A stretch of DNA of 56,396 bases from an uncultured Peptoniphilus sp. (lineage in GTDB: Bacteria; Bacillota; Clostridia; Tissierellales; Peptoniphilaceae), in the NCBI GenBank assembly GCA_902489255.1, contig CABTZF010000010.1, positions 1 through 56,396 of the forward strand, written 5' to 3'. This document shows, one piece after another, positions 29,273-38,811 of the stretch; the stretch's first letter is position 1; each line of letters starts with the position of its first letter. The translations under genes and the position numbers were made by a program. The notes below the pieces were generated by a model. It was not told the DNA's origin. It saw only the letters and a list, made by a program, of their open reading frames with translations, and made no database searches.

Positions 29273-29768
29273 AATTAAAACATCAATATGAATAACATTT
29301 TGTATTAGGGACTGCCCTTTAGGACTGTCCCTAAATTAATATTTAAATCACAAAAAAAGTATGAAAAATAGTAAGCGATTAGTAGTATAAAAAAATATTG
29401 CAGAATTGATTGTTAAAAATATTTATATTAGATTATTACTAAAGACTCTCAAAAAGCCTTTATTAATATAAAAACCAAAAATTCTTTTGGTTGGTGATGA
29501 TATATCAAATTTTCCACAGGTTTTTTAGTGTAAATTTATAAAAATGTATATAGAATTTAAAAGAAGTATTAATTTAAAAAATAATTTTTGCAATAAAATT
29601 TATTTTTTATAAAATGCAACCTTAATATATTTAAAAATAAGTTTAGTAATATTATTTTTTTAAAAAAATTTAAAAAATATTTCTTGCTTATAAATAGCAT
29701 GAAATCTATATCTATATAGGGTTAAAAATAATCATAGTAAATTTCTTGGAAAAAATTTCAAAAAAAGC
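29273..29768. other. Intergenic region with an inverted repeat
   Basis: No coding region is seen. TTAGGGAC (29305-29312) and GTCCCTAA (29327-29334) form an 8-bp inverted repeat shortly after the peptidase gene. It may be a terminator lacking a strong U-run or an insertion-sequence relic. A second small palindrome, ACCAAAAATTCTTTTGGT, is near 29472. The remainder is AT-rich with no recognisable signal. Confidence 0.4.
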
Positions 29769-29797
29769 TTTACAATTTTTTCGAACTAAGATATAAT
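29769..29797 (+). promoter_or_regulatory. Strong promoter of the structured RNA
   Basis: TTTACA (29769-29774) and TATAAT (29792-29797) are separated by exactly 17 bases. Transcription should start near 29803-29805, at the first hairpin of the RNA described next. No coding region follows for over 330 bases. Confidence 0.75.
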
Positions 29798-29803
29798 AAG
29801 ACA

Positions 29804-30045
29804 CAGTTAGTTGATACTAACTATCATTTACTTAAATGATTAGAATTAACATATGGTTAATTCATATTGCACCCATTTATTATAACGTAAAAATTTACGT
29901 TATAGCTGTACTTTATTTAATCTGAGGTTACCCCCCTTAAGATTAAAAATTAAATTTTATACCAGTCTTATTTTCCATCCTCTCCTTTCATATTCAGTAT
30001 GGACGGAAAATACCAAAAGCCACATTCTCCTAGATGTGGTTTTTT
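29804..30045 (+). ncRNA. Probable structured non-coding RNA of about 240 nt, family not identified
   Basis: A consensus promoter is followed by a chain of hairpins and ends in a strong terminator, with no coding potential. Stems in order: AGTTAGT/ACTAACT (29805-29822), ATCATTT/AAATGAT (29823-29840), GAATTAAC/GTTAATTC (29843-29863), TATAACGTAAA/TTTACGTTATA (29881-29904), TTAATCT/AGATTAA (29917-29946) enclosing a CCCCCC run, and a 12-bp stem, TATTTTCCATCC/GGACGGAAAATA, with one mismatch (29969-30012). The terminator stem CCACAT/ATGTGG plus T-run is at 30015-30045. It is not a T-box, because the specific tRNA-acceptor motif is missing. It is 93 bases upstream of the LtaS-like gene, so a leader role is possible, but the terminator argues for a free RNA. 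Confidence 0.6.
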
Positions 30046-30138
30046 GTTGTGGATAAATAAATAATAAAGATTGTGTGAAAATTTTATAATAAAATTGTAA
30101 ATTTTTTATTATTAGCTTATACTAGGTAAGGTGATGTT

Positions 30139-31974
30139 ATGGATAGGATAAAAAGCTTAATTAAAGATATATTTTTGATATTTATAGTTGCATTAGTAGA
30201 ATGTGTTTTAGTATTTTTATTTGCTTCATGCAATTTTTTTGAATTAATAGCTAATATTATTTCTATAAAAGTTATAGTTTTAAATTTAATACCCCCATTT
30301 TTAATTTGTTTACTTTTTTATGGAATAAGTGGCAGGATAAAACTTGCACTTATCTTATCATCTGCAATTCAGGTTATTGTATTATTTATAAATAGGATGA
30401 AAATTACTTATAGAAAAGATGCTTTTAAAATTTCAGATATATATGAGGGATTGGAAGCTATTAAAATGGCAAAGAGTTCATATTATCCTGACAAATTTTC
30501 GGTATTAGTTGCTGTCCTATTTTTTATTTTTTTAGGATTTATTTTATATTTTTATAGGACTAAAAAATTAGTATTCCCTTTCAGGATATTTTTAATAGTT
30601 ATAAGTATATTTCTATCATATATTTCATATAATAATCTTTATATACCTTCAAAGGTTTACAATTCTTTAAAAATTTACGGTAATCCCTATAATGAAGTTG
30701 ATGTTTTCAATTCCATGGGCTTTAACTATTCCTTTATATTTAAAATAAAATCTTCAACAATAAAACCGCCGGAAAATTACGATAAGAAAGAATATGAAAA
30801 AAGAGATAGGAGATACAAAGGTGAAGAAATAGCCACCTTAAAAGCTAAAGACAAGCCGAGCATAGTTTGGATTATGGGGGAAGCTTTCACAGATTTATCT
30901 CAAAATCCTGTTTTTTCTTTTGATAAGGGAAATGATCCGAATGAAAACTTTAAAAGAATATGCAATGAAGCCCCATTGTTTGGAAGAATTGTAGTACCTG
31001 GGTTTGGCGGAGGCACCGGTGATACAGAATTTGATGTTTTAACAGGAGCCTTAACAATAGATTGTGCTCCCAACGGTTCCTATTCTTTTAACATGATTAA
31101 ACAAAATACAAAATCCCTTCCAACACTTTTAAACAATATCGGCTACAATACCCGAGCCTTTCACCCGGGATATGAATGGTTTTATCGTAGAAATGTCGCT
31201 TATCCAAGACTTGGATTTAATGAAAGCTATTTTATAGAAAATATTGAAAATCCTGTCAACAAGGGAGATTATTTTAGCGAAGAGAAATTCACTGATATTT
31301 TTATAGATAGATTAAAAAAATCTTTAGATAAAAAAGAAACTGTTTTTGATTATGCTGTTGATATTCAAAATCATGGCCCATACTTTTACGATAAGTATGG
31401 AGAAACTTTGCCTTTTAATTGCAGTGCATCTTTAACAGATGAAGCTCACGTTTGCTGGGGTTCATATTTTATCGGATTGAAAGATATGGATACTATGATT
31501 GGGAGAATTTATGATTTTATCAATGAAAGAAAAGAACCTGTAATTTTTGTTTTTTATGGTGACCATCTTCCATCTTTAGGGGAAGAACCTGATGGCTTTA
31601 AACAAATTGGCATTGATATGAAAGTTCAGAATTTACAGGATGAAATAACCAGACACTCAGTTCCTTTTTTTGTAACGGCAAATCCGGCAGGTAGAGAATA
31701 TCTGAAGGTTGAAAATGCAAATCTTAATAAGGGTGATATAATTTCTGCAAATTTTTTGGCATCTTCGGTACTTGACATGCTTGATTTTAATAAAACTGAT
31801 GATTACTTTCAATTTAATTCGTTTTTAAGGCAGTATATGCCAATAATTTCAAGGCATTATATTTATAGTTTGGATGCAACTTATCCTAAAGAGAAAGTTG
31901 CTGGAGAAGCGGCTGAAAAATATATGGACTATAAGGCCTATGAATATTACAGAATTAACCAAAGAAAAAAATAG
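30139..31974 (+). CDS. LTA-synthase-family sulfatase-fold enzyme
   Basis: A 611-residue protein with about five N-terminal TM helices (to residue ~180) and an extracellular sulfatase-type domain. Key motifs are SIVWIMGEAFTDLS near 240, GGGTGDTEFDVLTG near 291 with the expected catalytic Thr, QNHGPYFY near 411 and VFYGDHLPSLG near 470. These are the metal-binding and nucleophile motifs of LtaS, which polymerises glycerol phosphate from phosphatidylglycerol. The length is close to LtaS, but related phosphoglycerol transferases cannot be excluded. The ATG follows AAGGTG. Confidence 0.87.
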   Translation: MDRIKSLIKDIFLIFIVALVECVLVFLFASCNFFELIANIISIKVIVLNLIPPFLICLLFYGISGRIKLALILSSAIQVIVLFINRMKITYRKDAFKISDIYEGLEAIKMAKSSYYPDKFSVLVAVLFFIFLGFILYFYRTKKLVFPFRIFLIVISIFLSYISYNNLYIPSKVYNSLKIYGNPYNEVDVFNSMGFNYSFIFKIKSSTIKPPENYDKKEYEKRDRRYKGEEIATLKAKDKPSIVWIMGEAFTDLSQNPVFSFDKGNDPNENFKRICNEAPLFGRIVVPGFGGGTGDTEFDVLTGALTIDCAPNGSYSFNMIKQNTKSLPTLLNNIGYNTRAFHPGYEWFYRRNVAYPRLGFNESYFIENIENPVNKGDYFSEEKFTDIFIDRLKKSLDKKETVFDYAVDIQNHGPYFYDKYGETLPFNCSASLTDEAHVCWGSYFIGLKDMDTMIGRIYDFINERKEPVIFVFYGDHLPSLGEEPDGFKQIGIDMKVQNLQDEITRHSVPFFVTANPAGREYLKVENANLNKGDIISANFLASSVLDMLDFNKTDDYFQFNSFLRQYMPIISRHYIYSLDATYPKEKVAGEAAEKYMDYKAYEYYRINQRKK

Positions 31975-32048
31975 TAAATTTTCTTAAATGCTTATAAATT
32001 AATACTTAAACTGATATAATGTAATAAGATTTCAATGAGGTGTTTTTT

Positions 32049-33101
32049 TTGAAAACAAGTATTATTAAATTTAGCGATAAAGATATGTGCAAAAATAAAG
32101 AGAATTTAAAAAAAATAACAAGAACTTTTAAGGAAGGAGGCCTAGTTGTTTTCCCTACCGAAACAGTTTATGGTCTTGGAGCCAATGGGTTTGATAAGGA
32201 AGCTGTAAAAAAAATATATAAGGCTAAAGGACGTCCAACAGACAACCCCTCAATTCTTCATATCGCAAAAATCTCACAATTAAATGAGCTTGTTAAAGAT
32301 GTTCCGAAAATCGCAAAAAAATGTATTAAAAATTTTTGGCCTGGTCCCCTAACAATAATTTTTAAAAAATCAGACTTGGTTCCTTTGGAAGTTACCGGCG
32401 GTTTAGATACTGTTGCAATAAGAATGCCATCAAATAAAATTGCCGCACAAATATTAAGAGATGTAAATTTACCCATTGCAGCACCCTCTGCCAATATATC
32501 CGGCAGGCCTTCTCCAACAAAGGCTAGCCATGTAATAGAGGACCTTATGGGTAAGGTTGATATAATTGTTGACGGAGGACAATCTCTAGTTGGAATTGAG
32601 TCGACAGTTCTTGATGTTACTACTGATCCCCCAATGATTTTAAGACCGGGAAAAATTACTCTTGAAGACTTACAAAAAATTGATAAGTCCATCGGTATTG
32701 ATAATACAACTATAGATGCTATAGATAAATCTATACCGAAATCTCCGGGTCAAAAATATAAGCATTATGCACCAAGAGGTCAAGCAACTTGTTTTGTAGG
32801 TGATTTAAATAATGTTGTTAATGAAATTAATAAGAGAATAGAGAAAGCAAATGGAAAAGTTGCAGTTTTGGCGACATCTCAAACAATTAACAAATATGTT
32901 GGTGCTGATTTACTATTAAATTTAGGGGATAGAAATAATTTAGAGGAGGTTGCTAATTCTTTATTTGACCATCTAAGGAAATGCGATGAAGAGAAGGTTG
33001 ATATAATATTTGCGGAAGGTTTTGAGTTAAGAGGGATGGGTTTAAGTATTATGAATAGGTTACTAAAGGCCTGTGCCGGTAAAGTTGTAATTGGACTTTA
33101 G
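32049..33101 (+). CDS. Threonylcarbamoyl-AMP synthase, Sua5 type
   Basis: A 350-residue two-domain enzyme making threonylcarbamoyl-AMP from Thr, bicarbonate and ATP for t6A37 of tRNAs. The YrdC domain shows GGLVVFPTETVYGLGAN near 30, AKGRPTDNPSILHI, KFFWPGPLT-like residues and the SANISGRPSPT motif near 150. The linker has SPGQKYKHYAPRG near 235, followed by the Sua5 domain. The likely start is a TTG at 32049, since GAGGTG lies 6-8 bases upstream; a GTG at 32040 would overlap that site. It begins a run of closely spaced genes. Confidence 0.9.
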   Translation: MKTSIIKFSDKDMCKNKENLKKITRTFKEGGLVVFPTETVYGLGANGFDKEAVKKIYKAKGRPTDNPSILHIAKISQLNELVKDVPKIAKKCIKNFWPGPLTIIFKKSDLVPLEVTGGLDTVAIRMPSNKIAAQILRDVNLPIAAPSANISGRPSPTKASHVIEDLMGKVDIIVDGGQSLVGIESTVLDVTTDPPMILRPGKITLEDLQKIDKSIGIDNTTIDAIDKSIPKSPGQKYKHYAPRGQATCFVGDLNNVVNEINKRIEKANGKVAVLATSQTINKYVGADLLLNLGDRNNLEEVANSLFDHLRKCDEEKVDIIFAEGFELRGMGLSIMNRLLKACAGKVVIGL

Positions 33102-33109
33102 GAGGTATT

Positions 33110-33544
33110 ATGAAAATAGCGATAGGTAGTGATCATGCCGGATTTAAACTAAAAGAAGAAATAAAAAATTACCTGGAAGAAAAAAATATTGAGGTGGATG
33201 ACTGTGGAACTTATTCAGATGAAAGATGTGATTATCCGGATTTTGGTCATAAGGTAGGTCATAAAGTTGCCAATAAGGATGCAAATTTTGGAATAGTAAT
33301 TTGCGGTTCAGGGATAGGAATTTCTATTTCTGCAAATAAGGTAAAAAATATTAGAGCTGCTCTTTGTTCAGAACCGGTAAGTGCAAGGCTTGCCAGGAAT
33401 CATAATGACGCAAATATTCTTGCAATGGGAGCAAGATTAATAGGTCCTGATATGGCAAAGGAAATAGTTGATGCTTTTCTAAAAGCCGATTTTGAAGGCG
33501 GCAGACATATAAACAGAGTAAATAAGATTGAGGAGGATATATGA
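33110..33544 (+). CDS. rpiB: Ribose-5-phosphate isomerase B
   Basis: A 144-residue sugar isomerase of the RpiB/LacAB family, interconverting ribose-5-P and ribulose-5-P. It carries IAIGSDHAGFKLKEEI at the N-terminus, CGSGIGISISANKVKNIRAALC near 65 (the catalytic Cys region) and RLARNHNDANILAMGAR near 97. A GGAGG site precedes the ATG. Its stop overlaps the upp start by 4 bases, linking pentose phosphate and pyrimidine salvage. Confidence 0.93.
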   Translation: MKIAIGSDHAGFKLKEEIKNYLEEKNIEVDDCGTYSDERCDYPDFGHKVGHKVANKDANFGIVICGSGIGISISANKVKNIRAALCSEPVSARLARNHNDANILAMGARLIGPDMAKEIVDAFLKADFEGGRHINRVNKIEEDI

Positions 33545-34167
33545 GTGTTAAAATAATGGATCATCCTTTGATTAAACATAAGATGACTATACTTAGAAAA
33601 AAAGAAACCAGTTCAATGGAGTTCAGACAAATAACAACTGAAATTGCAAGTCTTATGGGCTATGAAGTAACAAGAGATTTAGAATTAAAAGATATAGATA
33701 TAGAAACACCTCTTGAAAAAACTGTAGGTAAAGAAATTTCGGGAAAGAAAATAAGTATTGTTCCTATTTTAAGAGCAGGTCTGGGGATGGTGGATGGACT
33801 TTTAACTATAGTCCCATCTGCAAGGGTTGGGCATATTGGAATGTATAGAGACCCTGAAACGTTAAAACCTGTTACTTATTATTGCAAATTACCAAAAGAT
33901 ATTGAAAACAGGACTGTAATTTTGTTAGATCCAATGCTGGCAACGGGAGGCACATTAATTGCCGCGATAGATGAACTTAAATCCCATGGAGCAACAAAAA
34001 TTAAAAGTTTAAATTTACTGGCAGCACCGGAAGGAATAAAAGCAGTTGAAGAAAAACATCCTGATGTAGATATTTATGTTTGCCAAATTGACAGGTGCCT
34101 AAATGAACACGGTTATATTCTGCCGGGATTAGGAGATGCCGGAGACAGACTTTTTGGTACAAAATAA
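33541..34167 (+). CDS. upp: Uracil phosphoribosyltransferase
   Basis: A 208-residue enzyme forming UMP from uracil and PRPP. Signatures are VPILRAGLGMVDGLL near 77, the PRPP-binding VILLDPMLATGGTLIAAI near 124 and the uracil-binding NEHGYILPGLGDAGDRLFGT at the C-terminus. Length is standard. It overlaps rpiB by 4 bases. Confidence 0.95.
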   Translation: MSVKIMDHPLIKHKMTILRKKETSSMEFRQITTEIASLMGYEVTRDLELKDIDIETPLEKTVGKEISGKKISIVPILRAGLGMVDGLLTIVPSARVGHIGMYRDPETLKPVTYYCKLPKDIENRTVILLDPMLATGGTLIAAIDELKSHGATKIKSLNLLAAPEGIKAVEEKHPDVDIYVCQIDRCLNEHGYILPGLGDAGDRLFGTK

Positions 34168-34168
34168 A

Positions 34169-35203
34169 ATGGCCTTATCCTATTATTTAAAAGCTTTTTT
34201 CTTGGCTTTTGTCCTGACCTTATTAATAACACCCTTTATTATACATTTGGCAAAGAAGTATAAATTTTTAGATATACCTAAAGATAATAGGAGAATGCAT
34301 AATAAACCCATGCCTATTGGGGGCGGTTTGGGTATGTATATTGTAATAAGCCTTCTCAGTTTTTATTTTCTAAATGTGGATAAAACTCTTATTATGTTAA
34401 TTGTAGGTTCAACAATAATTGTTGTATCAGGTCTTATAGATGATAAAAAGGGATTAAGTCCTAAAGCTAAGGTAGCCTTTCAGGTATTGGCAGCTGTCTG
34501 CTTGGTAATTGGGGGAGTTAAGATTGAATTTTTCACTAATCCTTTGGGAGCTGAAGAAATATTGGTGCTTATTAATCTGTTGTCAATTCCCATTACAATT
34601 TTTTGGGTATGTGGAATAACTAACACAATAAATTTAATAGACGGACTTGATGGATTAGCTGCTGGAATTTCAATGATTTGTGCCATTTCCATGTTCTTTA
34701 TTACAAGAAGATTTAACCATGTAGCAGCAACCTTAGTATGTGCACTTATAGCAGGTGCTTGTCTTGGATTTTTACCCTATAACTTTAACCCTGCAAAAAT
34801 ATTTATGGGAGATACAGGAGCCTTGTATTTAGGATTTATGTTATCTTTCATAACCATTCAAGGAGTTATGAAACGGGCGGTCGTTCTAATGATGTTTGTA
34901 CCGGCCCTTGCTTTAGGAGTTCCGGTATTTGATACTGCTTTTGCAATGATAAGAAGAAAGCTTCACGGCAAATCTATTGTGGAAGCTGATAAGGGACATC
35001 TTCACCATAGACTTTTGGCAAAAGGATTAAATCAAAGACAGACAGTTTTAATACTTTATAGCATATCCATAATTTTTGGAATATTAGCCAATTTTTTAGC
35101 GGATTTTCAGTCACAAGTTGGGTTAATTATTTCAATATTAATAATACTGGCAATTATACTTATTGGAATTTTTAGCGGCATGATTTCTAGTAAGGAGGAA
35201 TAA
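34169..35203 (+). CDS. tagO: Polyprenyl-phosphate GlcNAc-1-phosphate transferase (TagO/WecA type)
   Basis: A 344-residue membrane enzyme with about ten TM helices that loads GlcNAc-1-P on undecaprenyl phosphate, the first step of wall teichoic acid or surface polysaccharide synthesis. Motifs are MHNKPMPIGGGLGMYI near 41, GLIDDKKGLSPKAK near 88, NTINLIDGLDGLAAG near 153, KIFMGDTGALYLGF near 210 and KGHLHHRLLAKG near 272. A longer frame from 34136 lies inside upp; ATG 34169 gives the usual family N-terminus although its ribosome binding site is poor. The stop directly abuts the next start. Confidence 0.9.
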   Translation: MALSYYLKAFFLAFVLTLLITPFIIHLAKKYKFLDIPKDNRRMHNKPMPIGGGLGMYIVISLLSFYFLNVDKTLIMLIVGSTIIVVSGLIDDKKGLSPKAKVAFQVLAAVCLVIGGVKIEFFTNPLGAEEILVLINLLSIPITIFWVCGITNTINLIDGLDGLAAGISMICAISMFFITRRFNHVAATLVCALIAGACLGFLPYNFNPAKIFMGDTGALYLGFMLSFITIQGVMKRAVVLMMFVPALALGVPVFDTAFAMIRRKLHGKSIVEADKGHLHHRLLAKGLNQRQTVLILYSISIIFGILANFLADFQSQVGLIISILIILAIILIGIFSGMISSKEE

Positions 35204-36310
35204 ATGAAAATATTATTTGTCTTCGGTACAAGACCTGAGGCAATTAAAATGGCTCCTGTGATTAAAGAGGTTGAAAAGCACAAGAATATAGAAAGTCTGA
35301 TATGCGTTACGGGACAGCATAGACAGATGCTCGACCAAGTTCTTGAAATTTTTCAAATCAAACCTGATTATGATTTAAATATTTTTAAAAAAGGGCAGAC
35401 TTTAACGGATATAACAACAGGAACTCTTTTAGGGCTTGGGGAAATTTTAGACAAAGAAAAACCTGACATCCTCCTGGTTCAAGGAGATACAACAACGGTT
35501 TTTGCAGCAGCTCTTTGTGCTTTTTATAAGAGAATTAAAATTGGTCATATTGAAGCAGGATTAAGATCGGGCAATCTTTACTCACCATATCCAGAAGAAG
35601 CAAATAGAAAATTGGTTTCAGTAATTGCAAATTTCCATTTTGCACCGACAAAAAACAATAAATATAATTTATTGAGAGAAGGCTATGGGGAAGATAATAT
35701 ATTTATCACAGGTAATACTGTAATAGATGCATTAAAATATACCGTCGTTGATAATTATAAATTTGAAAATGACTTATTAAATAAGATTGACTATAAAAAC
35801 AAGGATGTCATTTTATTAACTTCACATAGGCGTGAAAATTGGGGAAAACCGATGGAAGATGTATTCGCAGCATTTTATGATATTATTAAAGAGAGAAAAA
35901 ATGTTGAAGTTATTTTTCCTATGCACCTAAATCCATTAATTAGAGAAATAGCTCACAAGTATTTTGATAAGCTTGATAGAGTTCATTTAATTGAACCCTT
36001 ATCCTATCTACCTTTTTCAAATTTAATGAATAAAGTTAAATTTGTCGTTACAGATTCAGGAGGAGTTCAGGAAGAAGCACCTTCTTTAGGTAAGCCTGTT
36101 TTAGTAATAAGAAATGAAACGGAAAGGTATGAAGGGATTAAAGCAGGCACTGCAAAATTGATTGGAGTAAAAAGAGATAAAGTATTTGAAAATATATCTA
36201 AACTTTTAGATGATGAAAAAATATATAATAAAATGAGTATGGCTGTTAATCCATATGGGGATGGGAAAGCATCCCAACGGATTGTTGAAATTTTAGAAAA
36301 ATATTTATAA
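35204..36310 (+). CDS. wecB: UDP-GlcNAc 2-epimerase, non-hydrolysing
   Basis: A 368-residue enzyme converting UDP-GlcNAc to UDP-ManNAc for teichoic acid linkage units or polysaccharides. Family motifs are FGTRPEAIKMAPVIKE at the start, CVTGQHRQMLDQVL near 35, GDTTTVFAAALCAFY near 95, HIEAGLRSGNLYSPYPEE near 116 and TDSGGVQEEAPSLGKPVL near 285. Its ATG follows the tagO stop without a gap, and AAGGAGG lies inside tagO. This pair fits one pathway. Confidence 0.94.
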   Translation: MKILFVFGTRPEAIKMAPVIKEVEKHKNIESLICVTGQHRQMLDQVLEIFQIKPDYDLNIFKKGQTLTDITTGTLLGLGEILDKEKPDILLVQGDTTTVFAAALCAFYKRIKIGHIEAGLRSGNLYSPYPEEANRKLVSVIANFHFAPTKNNKYNLLREGYGEDNIFITGNTVIDALKYTVVDNYKFENDLLNKIDYKNKDVILLTSHRRENWGKPMEDVFAAFYDIIKERKNVEVIFPMHLNPLIREIAHKYFDKLDRVHLIEPLSYLPFSNLMNKVKFVVTDSGGVQEEAPSLGKPVLVIRNETERYEGIKAGTAKLIGVKRDKVFENISKLLDDEKIYNKMSMAVNPYGDGKASQRIVEILEKYL

Positions 36311-36398
36311 AAATTTTTCAAAATGTAAAATTGAAGAAAAATTCTATTATTATTGTAATTTTAGGGTATAATAAAGTGAAATGTCTGAGGTGATAATA

Positions 36399-36815
36399 AT
36401 GAAAGGAAAAACTATGGACCAAATCAAAATAGGAGATAGTGCCAGCTTTACAAAGACAATAACTGAAAGCGATGTCTATACTTATGCTGGTATTACAGGA
36501 GATCTTAACCCGGCACATATTAATGAAGTTGAAGCCGGAAAAGGAATTTTCAAAACTAGAGTTGCTCATGGTATGTTAACAGCAGGACTTATATCTGCAG
36601 TTTTAGGAATGCAACTTCCCGGCCCCGGAACTATATACCTTGGGCAAGAATTAAAATTCACCAAACCTGTTTATTTTGGCGATACTATTACTGCCAAGGT
36701 TGAGGTTGCTGAAATTGTAAAAGAAAAAATTTTAAAAATTAAAACAATATGCACTAATCAAAAGGGCGAAATTGTTCTTGAAGGAATGGCAACTGTAATG
36801 CCGCCACGTGCATAA
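36399..36815 (+). CDS. MaoC-family hot-dog dehydratase ((R)-specific enoyl-CoA hydratase-like)
   Basis: A 138-residue single hot-dog-domain protein. The catalytic Asp/His segment is TGDLNPAHINEVEA near residue 35, followed by RVAHGMLTAGLISAVLG near 55. These enzymes hydrate 2-enoyl-CoA to (R)-3-hydroxyacyl-CoA. The first gene of the butyryl-CoA operon, it supplies the opposite stereochemistry to the crotonase at 38020. The ATG at 36399 is preferred over 36381 because GAGGTG is correctly spaced. TATAAT at 36367-36372 may be the -10 of the operon. Confidence 0.85.
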   Translation: MKGKTMDQIKIGDSASFTKTITESDVYTYAGITGDLNPAHINEVEAGKGIFKTRVAHGMLTAGLISAVLGMQLPGPGTIYLGQELKFTKPVYFGDTITAKVEVAEIVKEKILKIKTICTNQKGEIVLEGMATVMPPRA

Positions 36816-36830
36816 AAGGAGGAAAAACAT

Positions 36831-38018
36831 ATGGAAGACAGAATAGTTATAGCATCAGCAGCAAGGACTCCAGTCGGATCATTTGGAGGAGCATTTAAGA
36901 CAGTAGGATCTGTAGAATTAGGTATAGTTGCTGCTAAAGAAGCAATGAAGAGAGCAAATGTATCGCCTGACATGATTGATGAAGCTTATATTGGGAATGT
37001 ACTTCAAGCAGGACAAGGTCAAAATGTAGCAAGACAAATTGTATTAGGTTCAGGAATTCCTAAAGAATGTCCTGCCATTACAATTAATATTGTCTGCGGA
37101 TCAGGACTTAGGGCAGTATCTTTAGCAGCTCAAGTTATAAAAGCAGGAGATGCAGAAATTGTTTTAGCTGGAGGAAGCGAAAGCATGTCAGCTTCAATGT
37201 ATGGCATTCCCAGTGCAAGATGGGGAGCTAGAATGAATGATAAGCCATTGGTTGACTTAATGATTAAAGATGGTTTATGGGATGCTTTTAATGATTATCA
37301 CATGGGTATAACTGCAGAAAATGTAGCAGAAAAATATGAAATAACAAGAGAAATGCAAGATGAGCTTGCTTGCAGAAGCCAAAATAATGCTTCAAGAGCA
37401 AGAGCCGACGGAACTTTTAAAGAAGAAATTGTGCCTGTAGAAGTTAAGGGACGCAAGGGTCAAGTTACTATTGTTGAAGATGATGAATTCATAAGAGATG
37501 GCGTAACTGTAGAATCTCTTGCAAAATTAAAACCGGCTTTCAAAAAAGATGGCGGGACCGTAACAGCAGGAAATGCGTCAGGAATAAATGACGGAGCTGC
37601 AATGCTTATTATTATGAAGGAATCAAAAGCAAAAGAACTTGGAATTACTCCCCTTGCTCATATTATTTCTTATGCAACTGCAGGAGTTGACCCTAAAATC
37701 ATGGGAACAGGACCTATTCCATCATCAACAAAAGCATTAAAAATAGCCGGTCTTAAAGTCGATGACTTAGATTTAATTGAAGCTAATGAAGCATTTGCAG
37801 CACAAGCCTGTGCAGTAAATAAAGTTATGGGATTTGATATTTCTAAAGTTAATGTAAATGGCGGAGCAATAGCAATTGGTCACCCAATTGGAGCAAGTGG
37901 AGCTAGGATTTTGACAACTTTATTATATGAAATGAAGAGAAGAGATTCCAAGAAGGGTCTTGCAACTTTATGTATAGGTGGAGGAATGGGTACTGCTTTA
38001 GTTGTCGGAAGGGACTAA
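36831..38018 (+). CDS. thlA: Acetyl-CoA acetyltransferase (thiolase)
   Basis: A 395-residue thiolase condensing two acetyl-CoA to acetoacetyl-CoA. Visible marks are ASAARTPVGSFGGAF at the N-terminus, the acyl-accepting Cys in NIVCGSGLRAVSLAA near 88, NEAFAAQACAV near 320, GGAIAIGHPIGASGARI near 345 with the catalytic His, and the second Cys in LCIGGGMGTAL near 380. It is the first carbon-carbon step of the butyrate pathway encoded here. Spacing to the next gene is one base. Confidence 0.93.
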   Translation: MEDRIVIASAARTPVGSFGGAFKTVGSVELGIVAAKEAMKRANVSPDMIDEAYIGNVLQAGQGQNVARQIVLGSGIPKECPAITINIVCGSGLRAVSLAAQVIKAGDAEIVLAGGSESMSASMYGIPSARWGARMNDKPLVDLMIKDGLWDAFNDYHMGITAENVAEKYEITREMQDELACRSQNNASRARADGTFKEEIVPVEVKGRKGQVTIVEDDEFIRDGVTVESLAKLKPAFKKDGGTVTAGNASGINDGAAMLIIMKESKAKELGITPLAHIISYATAGVDPKIMGTGPIPSSTKALKIAGLKVDDLDLIEANEAFAAQACAVNKVMGFDISKVNVNGGAIAIGHPIGASGARILTTLLYEMKRRDSKKGLATLCIGGGMGTALVVGRD

Positions 38019-38019
38019 G

Positions 38020-38802
38020 ATGGAGTATAAGTATTTAGTTATTGATAAAAGAGAAAATGGAGTCATTATTCTTACCATTTCCAGAGAAAAAACTTTAAAC
38101 TCTTTGAATACTGAAGTTTTAAAAGAACTGAGTGATTTTTTTGAAAAAATATTTGAAGATGATAATATTAGTGTAGTAATTTTGACAGGTGCCGGCAAAT
38201 CTTTTGTTGCCGGTGCCGATATTGGAGAAATGGCTACACTTTCAGCTACTGAAGGTTATGATTTTGGTAAACTTGGCATGGATACATTGATGAAAATAGA
38301 AAAAGGAAAAAAGCCTGTAATAGCTGCCGTAAATGGATATGCCCTAGGGGGCGGTTGCGAAATAGCTCTTGCATGCGATATAAGACTTGCTTCTCGGAAT
38401 GCAAAGTTTGGGCAACCTGAAGTAGGTCTAGGAATTATTCCTGGATTTGGAGGTACCCAAAGACTTATTAGAGCTATAGGTCCGGGCTATGCCAAAGAAA
38501 TGATATTTACAGCAAAAATGATTGATGCAGATCAAGCTGAAAGATGGGGGCTTGTAAACCATGTTTACGAACCTGAAGAACTCCTTGACAAGGCCCTGGA
38601 AATGGCAAATCTAATTTCCAGCAGGGCTCCTAAAGCTATTCAATATTCTAAATCTGCTATTGAAAGCGGATCACAAACAGATATTGAAACAGCTATGGAA
38701 ATAGAAAGAACATCTTTTGGTCTTTTATTTTCAACAGATGACCAAAGAGAAGGCATGAATGCATTTTTGAATAAGAAAAAAGCTAAATTTATTGGCAAAT
38801 AA
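38020..38802 (+). CDS. crt: Enoyl-CoA hydratase (crotonase)
   Basis: A 260-residue crotonase. It has oxyanion-hole segments AGKSFVAGADIGEM near 58 and NGYALGGGCEIALACDIRLA near 103, and catalytic Glu residues in GQPEVGLGIIPGFGGTQRL near 132. It interconverts 3-hydroxybutyryl-CoA and crotonyl-CoA. The start ATG at 38020 lies one base after the thiolase stop, with GGAAGG in the end of thlA. Confidence 0.92.
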   Translation: MEYKYLVIDKRENGVIILTISREKTLNSLNTEVLKELSDFFEKIFEDDNISVVILTGAGKSFVAGADIGEMATLSATEGYDFGKLGMDTLMKIEKGKKPVIAAVNGYALGGGCEIALACDIRLASRNAKFGQPEVGLGIIPGFGGTQRLIRAIGPGYAKEMIFTAKMIDADQAERWGLVNHVYEPEELLDKALEMANLISSRAPKAIQYSKSAIESGSQTDIETAMEIERTSFGLLFSTDDQREGMNAFLNKKKAKFIGK

Positions 38803-38811
38803 GGAGGCAAA

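Noticed and set aside
29804..30045. T-box or purine riboswitch controlling the LtaS-like gene
   Set aside because: The T-box acceptor-binding motif and purine aptamer core are not present, and the terminator is too complete for an obvious switch.
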